Assembly (NCBI GenBank): GCA_029959195.1
Contig: CP114122.1
Location: 2,356,001 to 2,420,000, forward strand
Direction of reading: 5' to 3'
Origin: Dictyophora rubrovolvata
Taxonomy: Eukaryota; Basidiomycota; Agaricomycetes; Phallales; Phallaceae
DNA: 64,000 nucleotides
Positions 47,017 through 58,463 of the stretch are shown piece by piece (position 1 is the stretch's first letter; every line of letters starts with the position of its first letter). The notes under the pieces were generated by a model, which was not told where the DNA came from, did no database searches, and worked only from the letters and a program-made list of their open reading frames with translations. Made by a program: the position numbers and the translations under genes.

Positions 47017-48276
47017 GGAATGTTCACTTGTTGTCAAAATCGGCTCTATTGTGCTCAGAACTGCAGGTCAGGTTTCATTTTATTTCTGTTTATTTCTGTA
47101 TTCTGCATATTATATCATACATAGTTCCATTCCTCCCATTTTCCCCATCCCCAGTGAAAACCAAGTCCAGCAGAGGCAAACAGTGCAGACTGAAATACTC
47201 TACTACAGCATGGCAACAAAGCGCAAGCAGTTCCCAAGATGGAGACACACGTACTAAAAGCGGTTTTTGATATGAGTTTTGTGCAAGCTAATACCATAGA
47301 TTGAAGTAGAAACTGACTTACAACATTCAAAGCAAAAAAAACAACGCCAATTTGAGTAGCAAGGGAGTCTACTAAGTAATCCGAAGCCCACTTTAGCGCA
47401 AGAACTTGAATTGAATAGTGTGTCATGGCATATCTTATTTGTTGTGACGATGTCAGTTGAGATCAACTATATTTGGGTTTTTCAGTCCTGACATTGAGCT
47501 AGATATGAAAACTTTGCAAGAAGCCGAAACAAACCTTGAAAACAGTGATCATACCACTAGTGTATATCAACAACCCATTCCAGATAAATCTATTAACTGT
47601 ATCAATAGAATATATTGATTAGTTTTCAAATTCAAGCATGTACTTATCTGCATAACGTGTATATGCATGTTCAACATCCGAGTGGGATGGTGTTGCTGCT
47701 ACTGTTGCTGGTGGTGATGGTGGTCAAAGGGGAAGGGAAGTTGTCATGGGCTAAAAGCAAAGAAGTCTACGCAGAAATAAACTGGCTTCAACGAAATGGG
47801 TGCTATAATGAGAATTTAGTAGAAAATCCCTAATCATACTAATTGTGAAATCTCACTGAAATATATATGGAAGCAGATGTAAACAGACAGCACAGACAGT
47901 GTACCATCTGAACAGATTCATCTCAAGCACCCACAGCAATGTGCACATACAATCATCTTGACTTTTCACTGGGAGTTTAGCACTCATCACGTAAAAAACT
48001 ATCCACTAGTGCTCACATATCTCCACCTGACTCTACTCACACCCTCAACTTGAAGAGCGGGCTGAAACACTTATGAATCATTCCAAAACTGTGCTTTTCA
48101 GTCTCAAGGTGAATCATCCCAATCCAATATCTTTTCATCATCGACGCTCCGTGCCTCTAATGCAACAGAATGCTCTTGCTACCGACAATCTCATCACCAT
48201 CAGCAGCAGCACGACTGGGGTCAACAACACGGGGATTGCACTGAGAAATGGTATTCAGACCAGTATTCAGACCAGT
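47017..48276. other. Unassigned sequence in the island
   Basis: No coding or repeat family could be supported. Short frames are scattered. At 48250-48276 a small tandem GTATTCAGACCA repeat precedes a family B LTR. Confidence 0.35.
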
Positions 48277-48924
48277 TGTTACGTACAGTGGCCTAGAGCT
48301 ATTCCAGATAGTTCTGAAGAAGTCTGGACCACAGGGTCAGACGGGAGATGGAGTACTGAAGTACAGGGTGAGGGACTTGGCTTCAACTTATATGTTGCAC
48401 CCACTCACCCAGCTTACGATATCCCTCGATTTTGGAATACGAGGAAGTACGCAAGTACATACAAGTCCAATGACGTGTGATATGATGACGGAGTACAAGT
48501 CCACGTCATCGAAGATAATGTAAATGATAAGTATGAGTTGACTCAAACATTCAGTCCAAGTCAACTATGCAATACGGATTAAGAGTATGAGATGGATTAG
48601 AGATGAGAGAGTAACTGATTAAACTGATTATATTCAGACTGAGGATCCACAGCTGAGGGAGCTGGGGTTTAAATACAGGAGGGAGGGGAACTACATCAAT
48701 GGGGATAATGACAAATAAGAGAAAGTGGGAATTAACTAGTGCAAGCCAAGATGACAACCAGGTACCTTATTACTAAGTGACCGGAATACACATCCCCTTA
48801 AGGAAGGTGTCTGATACGGAGTACAGATGGAGTACGGGTCTTGGAGTTAAGGGGAAATACGGGGTATGTAGTACAGGATTCAGAATAGTCCGGGTTTGGA
48901 CTCTGGGGCACGCGGAGCATGACA
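48277..48924 (+). mobile_element. Solo LTR, family B, target duplication CCAGT
   Basis: Runs TGTTACGTACAG to GCATGACA with CCAGT on both sides (48272-48276 and 48925-48929). It is inserted in a short tandem repeat (CAGTATTCAGAC). Confidence 0.85.
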
Positions 48925-49703
48925 CCAGTATTCAGACCAGTCCTGAGATTGTTGATATATGTTAGGGATGAAGACAAGACAATAAAGCACTGGTGGAAAG
49001 TTTCGTTACATACATAATATCTCTATTTCATGCTAAGTTCATGACAGTTCCGAACAAGATGGCTAAATTTGTTGCAACACCAAAACAGAATTAGTGTTGA
49101 AGGAATGGGAATTTTATTTTTGCGTCAGTCATGTTCATGTCATAATTTGTGATTGAAATTTCCTGTGATATCGTATTGAGTTCTATTTTTGCCCTTGTGT
49201 TATTTTAATTATATGAGTACAATGGTCTCAAGAACTCAGGAAAATCAATTCATATAACTAAAGGCTCACTAGCAACTCATGGGCAAGATTATACTATGAG
49301 TAACATCAATGCAGTAGTTTATGTTTTAGAACAACCTGCTACTACTCAAGAAATTTATTATAAAATTAGGATCGAATGGGTTTGACAACACCACCACCTT
49401 ATTCCAGACCCTACACAAGATAGCTGGATGAAATTTATTCCCGAGAACCCACCCTGTTCTATTCTCACTGCTAGCGAGTGAACCTGGATGACCGATCCCT
49501 ATGACAAAACTGTCATTGATTACCTCTGGCAGCAAGTACTTCCTATATCAACTCCTAAAAAATATGATTTAACAAAATCATTCAATCAGAGATAAACCCT
49601 TCAGCAGAGGCTAGCCATACTAGCTCACCTATAATGAATATTAGGTCCAATAAATTTCATCAGAAATTTCAAACTGTCGAGAGTGATATAGAAACAGAAA
49701 TAG
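48925..49703. other. Degenerate retroelement-like sequence
   Basis: Plus-strand fragments around 49360-49600 read like weathered retroelement coding sequence, but no domain is certain. Confidence 0.3.
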
Positions 49704-50098
49704 TGTCAGGGCTACTCTCTCAGACTAGAGGGAGGGGATCGTAAGCAAGATATATTCTAGGAATAATACTAACTCACCTAGAGGGAGGGGATCCTAAGAG
49801 AACAAACTTAGGGATCCCTCCTCTAGGACTACTAACTATATACTATGAAAAACAGCGAAGGCCACACGTGGCCTTCGGTTCATGGATACACGCTGGTCCC
49901 AGACTTTTAGCTGGGGCCTAGGCCATGGCTCTGATGAGAACGGGCGCTGAGCGCCCGTTGGAGGAAAAATGGGAATATGGAAGGAGAGGGAAATGCAAGA
50001 GATGGGATAGAATACAAGAAATATGGAAATAAATAAAATAGACCAGAACCGAAGATAAATGTAGAAAAATAAGGGGACGACGCTAGCGTACCCTGACA
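49704..50098 (-). mobile_element. LTR, family A, inverted, abutting the right arm
   Basis: Runs TGTCAGGG to CCCTGACA. Its end is the exact point where the right inverted arm begins. No target duplication is seen. This suggests that the island's inner right boundary was set by an insertion or recombination at this LTR. Confidence 0.8.
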
Positions 50099-50943
50099 GA
50101 AATATTGAATCTATAAAAGTATTTGAGTTACTTGAAGTTATCATATAAAGGAAAACATATATGAGGATAATCAGGATGTATAAAATAGCCAAATGGTTCA
50201 TCTGGTATATATAAATATCATAAGCTACCGAGTATTTTACTTAGAAGATGATGACCTCTTTGATTATATCCAGGTAACATTCTTAGAGGATATGAATCTG
50301 CCTGATATATTCCAGCAACTAGAAAGCAACAAGTCAGTCAGAATATTGAGTTGGTGTAAACTCAACTAACTCTTTTCTTTAGATTTTCCAGTAGAAGAGA
50401 AACAATTGGCTAGAAATGCAGCTGACTGCTGATATAGATATGTGAACCAATCCTGTATTTACAATTTAATTATTAGACTTATATAGCTTATATCAGAAAA
50501 GTAAACATCTGAACCATTAAAATATTAATAAATAGATAATGAGCAGTTGTCCAATAGCGAAGCAAGTGCTTTGAACAATGCTTATCTAATGGCGCGGTAA
50601 AGATTCCTTATGTGGCAACTCGCGCGTTAAGAATTCCTTATGTGGCCACTCGCGCGGTGAAGATTCCTTACATAGCAATCGTACCGCGCCTTTAGCGCGA
50701 TAATTCCCATACAAGGAATTCTTACCGCGACTTCACCGCGACATATCATATGCCACAACCTATGCCTAACTCTCATTTTATCTCTCTAAAGTATGTTATA
50801 TAATATTCAGATCCTTCTACCCATTATATTCAACACTCTACTGAGCCTTACAGCTTGAGTTTGTACCCTATAGGAGGTTTTTTTGCAGGTCGCGGCAATG
50901 TCGCGGCAGCGCGGTAGGCTTGCGCGTCAAATTCTCATGGCCC
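50099..50943 (-). repeat. Right arm of a long inverted repeat (partner 29135-29988)
   Basis: Reverse complement of the left arm, ending ATTCTCATGGCCC. It carries the same CGCG-rich 30-bp periodic block (about 50595-50700) and the outer CCGCGAC motifs. The outer end lies 25 bp before the start codon of the F-box gene at 50969. Confidence 0.85.
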
Positions 50944-50968
50944 TCTCGACTCCGAGTCTCCATGCACC

Positions 50969-52705
50969 ATGGCTCGGAAGGATGATAACGAACCGATACC
51001 GTACCTTCGCGAGCTCAAAAATGAAATAGAGTAAACGCTTTTTTAGAATCCTCGCACAGGACTAACAATTACTAGCACGAACTCAGAAAAATGGTCTCTG
51101 GAAACCATACACCAAACACAACAAAGGCTTTCTTTCATCACGTCTAGATTGAACAACGTCCGCAACTCCAGACTTGGAATAAATAAAATTAGTCCGGATA
51201 TTCTCTACATCGTTTTCACGCTGGCAGTTTACTGTCCGTCTTCTATACTAACTGCCCTGGATATCTCGCACGTATGCCATCATTGGAGGGAATCCGCATT
51301 GCGATGGCCAATTTTATGGGCATTTGTAGATCTGGACAATTCTCCTTCGATTACAGATCTATTAGTGAAAAGGTCGGAAAGTGCTCCTCTCACCCTATTA
51401 TGGAGGACGCCCCCAGGTCGGCGTGTCAGTTTCGAAGAGGCCCCTTCAAAATCGTATTTCGTATCCCACGCAGAATCCATTTTGTCCCGTCTACGTTCTT
51501 TGAACGTATTCGCTACATATTCCAACTTCATTTCAATTTATCATGTCATCCGGGACTCTAAATTGCCATTACTTCAACTACGGGACTTGACTATCGTCCT
51601 TTTCAGACTCCTCAGTGGCGATGAAGATAGGCTAACACCACCACCATTAACACCTCTGATAGACAACTCTCGTATTCGAGACATCGAACTTTGGGGACTG
51701 GATCTACCATGGCTCGAGCTTCCGCACAACAAATTAACACACCTTACACTGAAAGATCCATTAAACCCGCCTGCTCTCTCCCACCTTCTAAATTTCCTGT
51801 CAAACTGTCCCCTTTTGGAGGCCCTTGACCTTGCTATCCAAGACTGTGATTATTATAGGATCAAAACCGTCTTTGCCCCAATGACACTAACAAGCCTGCG
51901 GACAATTGACCTTCCTTATCTCACCAGGCTTCAATTAGAGGCACAGGGCCGCTCTAGTTACGATTACATTCAGCAGTTTGCGTCGCGCACTCGAACTTCG
52001 GGAAAATTATCTTTTTTTAAGCTGATTTACAACCTAAAATATCTCGGACCCTCCGATGATGGACCCGCCACTGGTTCTCACCCTGAACAACACAACACAC
52101 CTTTCCAAACTCTCGGTGCAATTCCATCGGGGGCATTCTCCCATTTCTCACAATCTCAATATCTAACTATTGGTTTCGGAGATGAGGTGGATCTTTTAGG
52201 GATTCGCGGGCATACCTCTATCAGCGATCATCATGGATCGTCTGATTTGCCCGAACATCCATTTATCATCACATGCACAGGTCTCGAGCTTCCAATTATA
52301 TATGCTCCCATCCTCGAATTGATCTACGCCATGCCCCAATTACGACATCTAACTTTAAGGTTTCACGCATGGAGGATACTCACTTTACCGAATTTCGATG
52401 CGCGAAAAGCGTTTCCTAGTCTCCGTACTCTGGTATTGACCGACTGTGGCACCGAAGCGTTAAATTCACTACCAGCCGATTTACGAGTTAAAAGGTTTAT
52501 CCTGACATCCTGTACTATTTCGTTTGCCGTTCTTCTTGATGTGGTTGCGTCGATGGGAGTTGAGATTTTGGAATTGACGCGGTGCTATGACACGAATTTC
52601 GATACAGATACGGATGAAATAATTTCTACTTTGCAAGGATGGGGAGTTGACGTTGTTTGGGAACCACCTGATGGGTCGGATGAGTCGGACGAGTCAGAGT
52701 GGTGA
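50969..52705 (+). CDS. F-box protein with leucine-rich C-terminal part
   Basis: Exon 1 (50969-51030) gives MARKDDNEPIPYLRELKNEI; a 45-bp intron (51031-51075) leads to one long exon ending at TGA 52703-52705, about 560 residues. A short helical part (EKWSLETIHQTQQRLSFITS) is followed by the F-box KISPDILYIVFTLAVYCPSS and then CHHWRESALRWPILWAFV, the standard opening of Agaricales F-box proteins. Leucine-rich segments follow (LTHLTLKDPLNPPALSHLL, MPQLRHLTLRFHAW). The C-terminus is acidic (DGSDESDESEW). It probably acts as a substrate adaptor of an SCF ubiquitin ligase; the target is unknown. Its promoter region is the transposon arm. Confidence 0.85.
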
Positions 52706-53301
52706 GTCAGCCTGACTGCGCGAGTAGGTTTTCGTATGAGTACGCTGTTTTATTTTATTCCCATATATTGTATTATTTTTTTTTTCGTCTTACGATGTCG
52801 TTTATAATGTTTTCACAATTAAAAGTTTGGTCTTATTATTTGAAACTTCACCGAAAACATTTTTTCCTCGGATCGGTCCTGCGTGCATATTATGCCTATG
52901 TTTTGACTTAGAGCGAGTCAGATATCTTCATTTTCATTACTCTCGACTTGGACGACGTATCACTACGCGGTAATGCTTAAACGATAATGTCCATTACTCA
53001 AAAAACATATTGAGGTTTGTCTCTCAATGGCTCTCACTAATTGATCGCGTATTCTAACATCTTTACCATTGAAGTTCAAGAATGCATTAAACCCTAATAT
53101 TATTATATGTTTGGATTTATCATTTAACAAAACGTATTTTCTTTGCTTTGGTTTTTGAGGTATTTGAATCTTGTCCACCAGCTGATGTATCACTTGGTGG
53201 TGAATCAGACGTCTTCCGATATTATTTAGGTGACCGAGACTGATGTTTTTCCACTGAGAGAGAATGCCGTTACGCACCCCTATTCCTGAGGGAGTGTGTT
53301 T
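52706..53301. other. Intergenic between F-box gene and TFIIF beta
   Basis: The two genes converge here. A 104-residue minus-strand frame (52963-53277) has no recognisable domain and is not called. Likely 3' UTRs. Confidence 0.4.
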
Positions 53302-54689
53302 TTAGCAAATCTCCTCCATATCACCATCATCTTCATCGTCATCGAGACCGCGTCCTGTAGCATTGCTGCTCTGACTCCCGCCCTGTTCAGGTACCAAAGA
53401 ATCAAGAGCGTTCTTGTAACCGGACATCAAACCCCACTTTCCCTTGTCCTGATAAGTTGAATGCATCAAAATTGAGGCAATGAGGTTGAGAAATCACAAA
53501 ATTCATACGAACCGAGCCTTTGACGATTTTTTCAGCAATTTTAGGCAATACCTCTTTGAGATACGCCTCAGGTTGTTCGGTCCGCAGTCTCAGGTCTTTA
53601 ATACCCCAATGGGGTTTTTCTTTAAACACGACAAATAACACGTCCAGCAATGCCTCCAGCGGCATACGTGTGAACCTGTCTTTTGGGTCCCCTGGCCTTT
53701 TCGCAAGCTTGGATTTTTTCTAAAATGCAAATACATTGAGCGTCAAGGGAGGGAGGGAGAAAGAAAAGAAAAAGTAAGTAAAAAGACTGACGATTGCGGC
53801 ATTAATCACGTCTTTCTTCGACATATCGCGTATCATAAGTTTGATACCCTCCCGATAATCGATCTCCTCTACGTGTCGTTGTGGTAGAGCCGCTTCGTAG
53901 CGTTCATGCATTCGTTTGCTGTAGGCAGCATCATATGTCGGTTGGGCAGTGGCCCTGCTTACGATTTTTCCTGACAAAACCTTGCATTCTGAAAGATATG
54001 GGAATCAGGTATTCAGAATCGCCCGTAGAATGAATCAAACCCGAACTCACTTGCCCGAGGCGCTGTATCGCCATTTGTCTCTTTCTTTTCATCATCCTCG
54101 TCGTCATTATCCGCCTGTGTCGCAAAAACATATCGATTCTTCATTGCAACCTCATACACAGTTATGTCAAACTCCTCCATTACTTCCGGGTCCTCTTCGG
54201 AAGGCGTTAATATTGTCATGTAGGGGTGACCAGTTTTAGGATTCTTCATATCCCAAACTCGCATAGTCCCCAGTTGACGACCGTCCTCGTCTACCGCCGA
54301 CCAACGTTCTAGCAAATATCCCGGGAGCTAGTATGAAATGAACAGACATTAGATGGACTCGACTCTTGCGCGTAGAGTAAAACTGACTTTGATCTGCCAC
54401 ATGCACGATTCCGACCCGGGAGCTTCTGTGGTAATGATGAGGGTTTCATCCTCATCGTTGGGTTCGTCGTCGAGGCCTCGTGCGTTGTCGTTTTGGGCCG
54501 CTGCAGGTCAACAAAAACATGTTTATGTAATCAGCTTGGATTTCGCTATAAAAGACGCGACAAATACGAACCGGAACCGGAACCAGTAGCGCTCTCTTCG
54601 TTTTGACCTCGACGAGCCTTTTTCGCCGGCTTGCGGATTAAAGATTCCAACTCGTCGTCGCGTCTTGCGTTGGTCAAAATGGATTTCAT
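53302..54689 (-). CDS. TFG2: Transcription initiation factor IIF subunit beta (RAP30/Tfg2)
   Basis: Several exons on the minus strand, from MKSILTNARRDDELESLIRK (ATG 54689-54687, the usual spot for a short basic leader in this fungus) to TAA 53304-53302. Markers: LERWSAVDEDGRQLGTMRVW and DPEVMEEFDITVYEVAMKNR from the dimerisation barrel with TFIIF alpha; a linker with KIVSRATAQPTYDAAYSKRM; and a C-terminal winged helix with ALLDVLFVVFKEKPHWGIKD and RTEQPEAYLKEVLPKIAEKI, continued by KGKWGLMSGYKNAL. The tail is acidic. Known role: binds RNA polymerase II and stabilises the pre-initiation complex in the nucleus. The gene looks complete. TFG2 is the yeast name of the orthologue. Confidence 0.9.
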
Positions 54690-55214
54690 TTTTCTGAAGC
54701 GGTTTAAGTTTTAAATTGCTTAGGAGGATGAAGTTGGGTAGACTACAGAATACGACTACAGTGCTGGCCTTTTATATTGCATGTCAAGTGGAGATGGACG
54801 GCCATGTTGGACAGTGAGCAAGGATGGGAAATGCGAAGGACAATGGGCAATGGATGGACATAGATTGTGTCGCCTGCGAGGACGCGACTATGGACCCGTG
54901 GATACTGGGGACAAAGAACTCGAGTAGAGCAGATTATGTCCAATATCATTAATTGGTGCAGTACTAGTAATGCAAATTCAAACTATACGCTCTGTTGTCT
55001 ACTTCAGTCCAATCGATGGCGATGGTTTCGAGGCTTAAGAAGAACAAAGGACTGTACTACCAGAATACAGCAATGGAAACACGTTGCGTAGTCAAATTTG
55101 AATTTCTCTGAATCATTATGCATTATGCTTAGTAAACCTCTTCCTTCATAAACAATTGAATTTACGAAGTTAACCTAATAACGATCCACTGAAGGGGGGC
55201 CTAAGTCTACATAG
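54690..55214. other. Intergenic: TFIIF beta promoter
   Basis: No gene is seen apart from the core promoter of the minus-strand TFIIF gene (TATA box at 54769-54776). Confidence 0.5.
54769..54776 (-). promoter_or_regulatory. TATA box of the TFIIF beta gene
   Basis: On the minus strand TATAAAAG lies 80 bp before the ATG at 54689. Confidence 0.5.
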
Positions 55215-55683
55215 CTATACAATAAAACCGAGAGAATGTTCTCCGTCCGTGGCGTAATGGCCGGAGCCCTGCCCTAGAGTACGAGCTTTATTCTCCGCAA
55301 CATGCTTCTTAATCGTAGTGATCAAAGCTGTAGGACCACAGCAGCACATGAGCATATTCGTGCTCGTGCACATCGCAGCCTCTTCGGCGATAATCTCATT
55401 CATCTTTGCACAACTGCTATGAGTAATGTAGTAGGGGAAAAAAGTATTATTAGCTTCGCGAAGGTCACCGATGAAACCAGAGCAAGGTGTAGGCATGGGA
55501 CGATCTGTTTTTGACGTGGGTGTGGATATTGAACGTTGAACGATGGCGGATGAGATGGATCATGTTTCTCAATCGTTGCTTCATCGGTGAAGGGGCTTTA
55601 GGACCAGCCGCACCGCCGACGCGCATTTGACGCAAGAGTTCGCGTTCACCAGGTTTCATCATGCCATCCTCAAAGTTAATCAT
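55215..55683 (-). pseudogene. C-terminal fragment of an oxidoreductase-like gene (possibly ferric-reductase type)
   Basis: Two exons on the minus strand joined by an intron of about 60 bp near 55476-55418. The first has FEDGMMKPGERELLRQMRV and TFNIHTHVKN; the second has KMNEIIAEEAAMCTSTNMLM, then CCCGPTALITTIKKHVAE. The CGPTAL stretch recalls the NAD-binding CGP motif near the end of ferredoxin-reductase-like flavoproteins such as ferric reductases. Upstream (55684-55760) no membrane or FAD part follows, so the piece appears truncated. Family call is tentative. Confidence 0.33.
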
Positions 55684-55842
55684 ATTACATGTCCTTCATG
55701 TCCCCAATCCACGTGATATGTATAACAGTCACACTAAAATCGAGCTCACTTAGAACAAAACATAAATGATGCTTGCCATTTCATTTCCAAAAAGAAAAAA
55801 GGCAAAAAAAATAAGAATTTTAAGATACAATTGATTATAGTC

Positions 55843-55924
55843 GTTTGCGAAATAATTTTCCTCGGCTACTTGGGCCTCTACTGAACAGCAAGTGAAGCTA
55901 GCCGAGGAAAACTATTTTGCAAAC
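55843..55924. repeat. 82-bp imperfect hairpin (small foldback)
   Basis: GTTTGCGAAATAATTTTCCT and its continuation CGGCTA are repeated in inverted form as TAGCCGAGGAAAACTATTTT followed by GCAAAC, 24 of 26 bases pairing around a loop of about 30 bases. It may be a terminator-like hairpin or a tiny MITE; no target duplication is certain. Confidence 0.6.
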
Positions 55925-55966
55925 AGGAATGACATGAACTTTCAAGGTAATACAATAAAGGCACTT

Positions 55967-57463
55967 TTAAAACACCCTTTGAAGGGAGTACAAACTCAAG
56001 CTTGATAATAACACATCCAACTCATCTGTAGTTTGAATCTTCTCAGACAGCACTTGCACACCTGCCTCTTCCACATCTCTGAAAATGGAATCGATGACTT
56101 CCACCGCCCCACTCAGGTGAAGAACCCAACAAAGTGCCCGATGAAGTGCAATCAACTCTGGGTCCGGCATAGGATGAGACTGTGTAAGAAACTTGGTATC
56201 ATCTTCGGGCATGTGCTCTTTTACAGTGGATTCCATCCCATGATCCTTGAAAATAATCCGATGGTTAATAGGCAACCCGCTTGGCTTAACAATGTGGGAA
56301 GGAAAGTCGGGGGGGCATATTACTTCAATGTCATATGTATCTGCAATTACTGTACCACTGGCCTCAAACTGCACAAATATGTTAGGAATTGGGTACTGGG
56401 ATGCAAGGTGTATACTGCAGATGACTTGCGACAGGTTTAAGGGTCCAGGCAAAATCGTCCCATGTTATGTGATAATCGAGGGCCAGAAGCATCCCATTAA
56501 CAGCGGTATCCAACTTCTCTATGACATGCTGTGTGCACTCTGCATCCCATCCAATGTAATGCTTTAAAATGTCCCATGTCACCAGAGACCCTTTGTCCTA
56601 TAGCAGGGAAGATCATGAGTAAAGAAGAACCGGCTGTAGGGTTAAAACAGAGGGCTGCACTCTCTTAGGGTCAAAAACACCTATGGCACATTTGATGATA
56701 TGAGCAACTTGCAGGAAAGTGGTGCCCTTGTTGGGTGGAGCAGTACCCCTAAGGTAAACCTCAGTGAGCAGGCAATGATAACCCTCTTGCAATCAAACCT
56801 ATCCACTTATTAGCCCGTAACATTGGAAGAAAAGAAAAGCAAATACAAGTGTAACCATGTTGGAATTACGATTTTCAGGATGAGGGTCAAGGTTGTATGC
56901 TGTCTCTTGATGGTAGACGGCATCGCTTGGTGGAAAACCAAGGGGAGTGCGATTACCCTTGACTTTGGTGAGACAAAGGAATTATTCATTATGATCTACC
57001 GGAAGATAATATTGAACATACTTGGAAGTAAGAGATACTGTAACCATGTGTTTGACAAATCAACTAAGGTATTGGTATCATCACAGAAGGAAATTGCCAC
57101 TGTGACATATCTTCGTCCATGTTCCATCGGCGCACATTCTAGCATTGCCTTGACTAATTTGTGGGGGTCAACACACCCAGACTTTTTAGATTTAGGCCTA
57201 GACAGATTGGAAGGATGGGAAAGCATTCGATTCTGGTTCTGTTCGAAAGACTCCAACCTTCTTAGAGCTCATTGCAGCAAGATATTGATAGAAGTGTTGC
57301 CATTTGCTTCACATTCTGCTGATTCCAAGGTAGAAAGTGAGGAAAGTGTGCTACTAGACAACAGTAGACCAGCAAGAGAATTGGACCTATCGTGGGTGGC
57401 GGCCATCTTGTTGATCCCCTGCACCAAGTACCCAATCTGAGTTTCAAATATACTCAATTTCAC
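55967..57463 (-). CDS. HNH-endonuclease-type domain protein (Agaricomycete family), possibly decaying
   Basis: Read on the minus strand, pieces appear in family order. An N-terminal part ends in LECAPMEHGRRYVTVAISF and LSNTWLQYLLLPS. Next come DRFDCKRVIIACSL (start of the HNH core) and TTFLQVAHIIKCAIGVFD, with the AHI motif that carries the first catalytic His. NGMLLALDYHITWDDFAWTL carries the second half of the HNH site. The C-terminal part is PELIALHRALCWVLHLSGAV and EVIDSIFRDVEEAGVQVL. These proteins are common in mushroom genomes and their biological role is not known. Several junctions need frame changes for which I could not find clean splice sites, so it may be a pseudogene. The plus-strand frame at 56823-57440 is its shadow. 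Confidence 0.5.
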
Positions 57464-58463
57464 TTCTCATTGTGATAAGATATCGTGTCATACAAAGGGT
57501 TGTATTCATATAAATTTATTTCACCAACAGCTTTAATTGCAAATACATTATCACTTGTGTTTTTCAATACAATGCCCATATTTCCAGTTTATCCCAATCA
57601 TCTGCCATCTACGGTTCCCACATTGTATTGTCTGTTTTGTTGATATACTTTTTGATATATGATGTGATTTTTTCATCAGAATTTGACAGATAGCATATTT
57701 CTTTGTTTTGGAAGTCATATCGTTATTCACCAGTCCTACTTCAGAGTCTATTTCATGATCATTGATATGCACCATCAGGAGGTAGGCAGAGAAGGATGAG
57801 GGAACCAGCGAATGTGTGTTTCGAGAGAATTTATAAAAGGGAAAGATGTTCTTCTTTTCTTCATATAGAACTAGGTGGTTTTTATATACATTTATTTCTG
57901 TTTTGTAGCGGACATTTTGGAAATTGGTATCTAAGTAATTTGAGAGTAGTAAGAGAAGAGGAATCGGAAAGTATGGAAAAAGAGATAAATGGGGAAAGAA
58001 AATTTCGTTACACAATGGAACTCCTGAGGCACTGACTTTCTAAACATCGTTTATAAGGCCTAATGAGATTGTCATGGTGAACTCGCATATATGAGCGACC
58101 AAGCCTTGTAACCGCTAAGACAAGCTGTTTCTCAAATTAGTTTGTTCCGTCTCCTCAGCTAAAGGGCTATGTCAGCCCATCACGTGATCCTCCAATTATA
58201 TGCGTTTCTCTTCATAACTCGTCCGTGTCCTCAACATCATATGTCATATCTACTTGTGTTAGAAATTTCGACTAAATGTAAAATGTCTAACCTTTTGGAA
58301 TGCGATAGTTCCATCTCCGTGACTCTATAAATATAAACTTGCAGTTCATCCAATAGTCCCTATTCCTTGCTATTACCAGTGCCGCATCTTTTATATTACC
58401 ATTCAAATTGGCCTCATAATCTTGTATTTGTTCATTATGGGCTATAAGAATTTAGCATGTGGC
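57464..58463. other. Intergenic, AT-rich, no supported gene
   Basis: A minus-strand frame at 57551-58015 has a hydrophobic start but a composition expected from AT-rich noise. Nothing else stands out. Confidence 0.4.

Noticed and set aside
29135-50943. Starship-type giant element
   Set aside because: No tyrosine-recombinase captain gene was found, and the ends are long inverted arms, unlike Starships.
56823-57440. Plus-strand frame of 205 codons
   Set aside because: It lies antisense to the HNH-type gene, whose minus-strand pieces show family motifs; the plus frame has none.
57551-58015. Minus-strand frame of 154 codons
   Set aside because: AT-rich, low-complexity composition with no motif or splice support.
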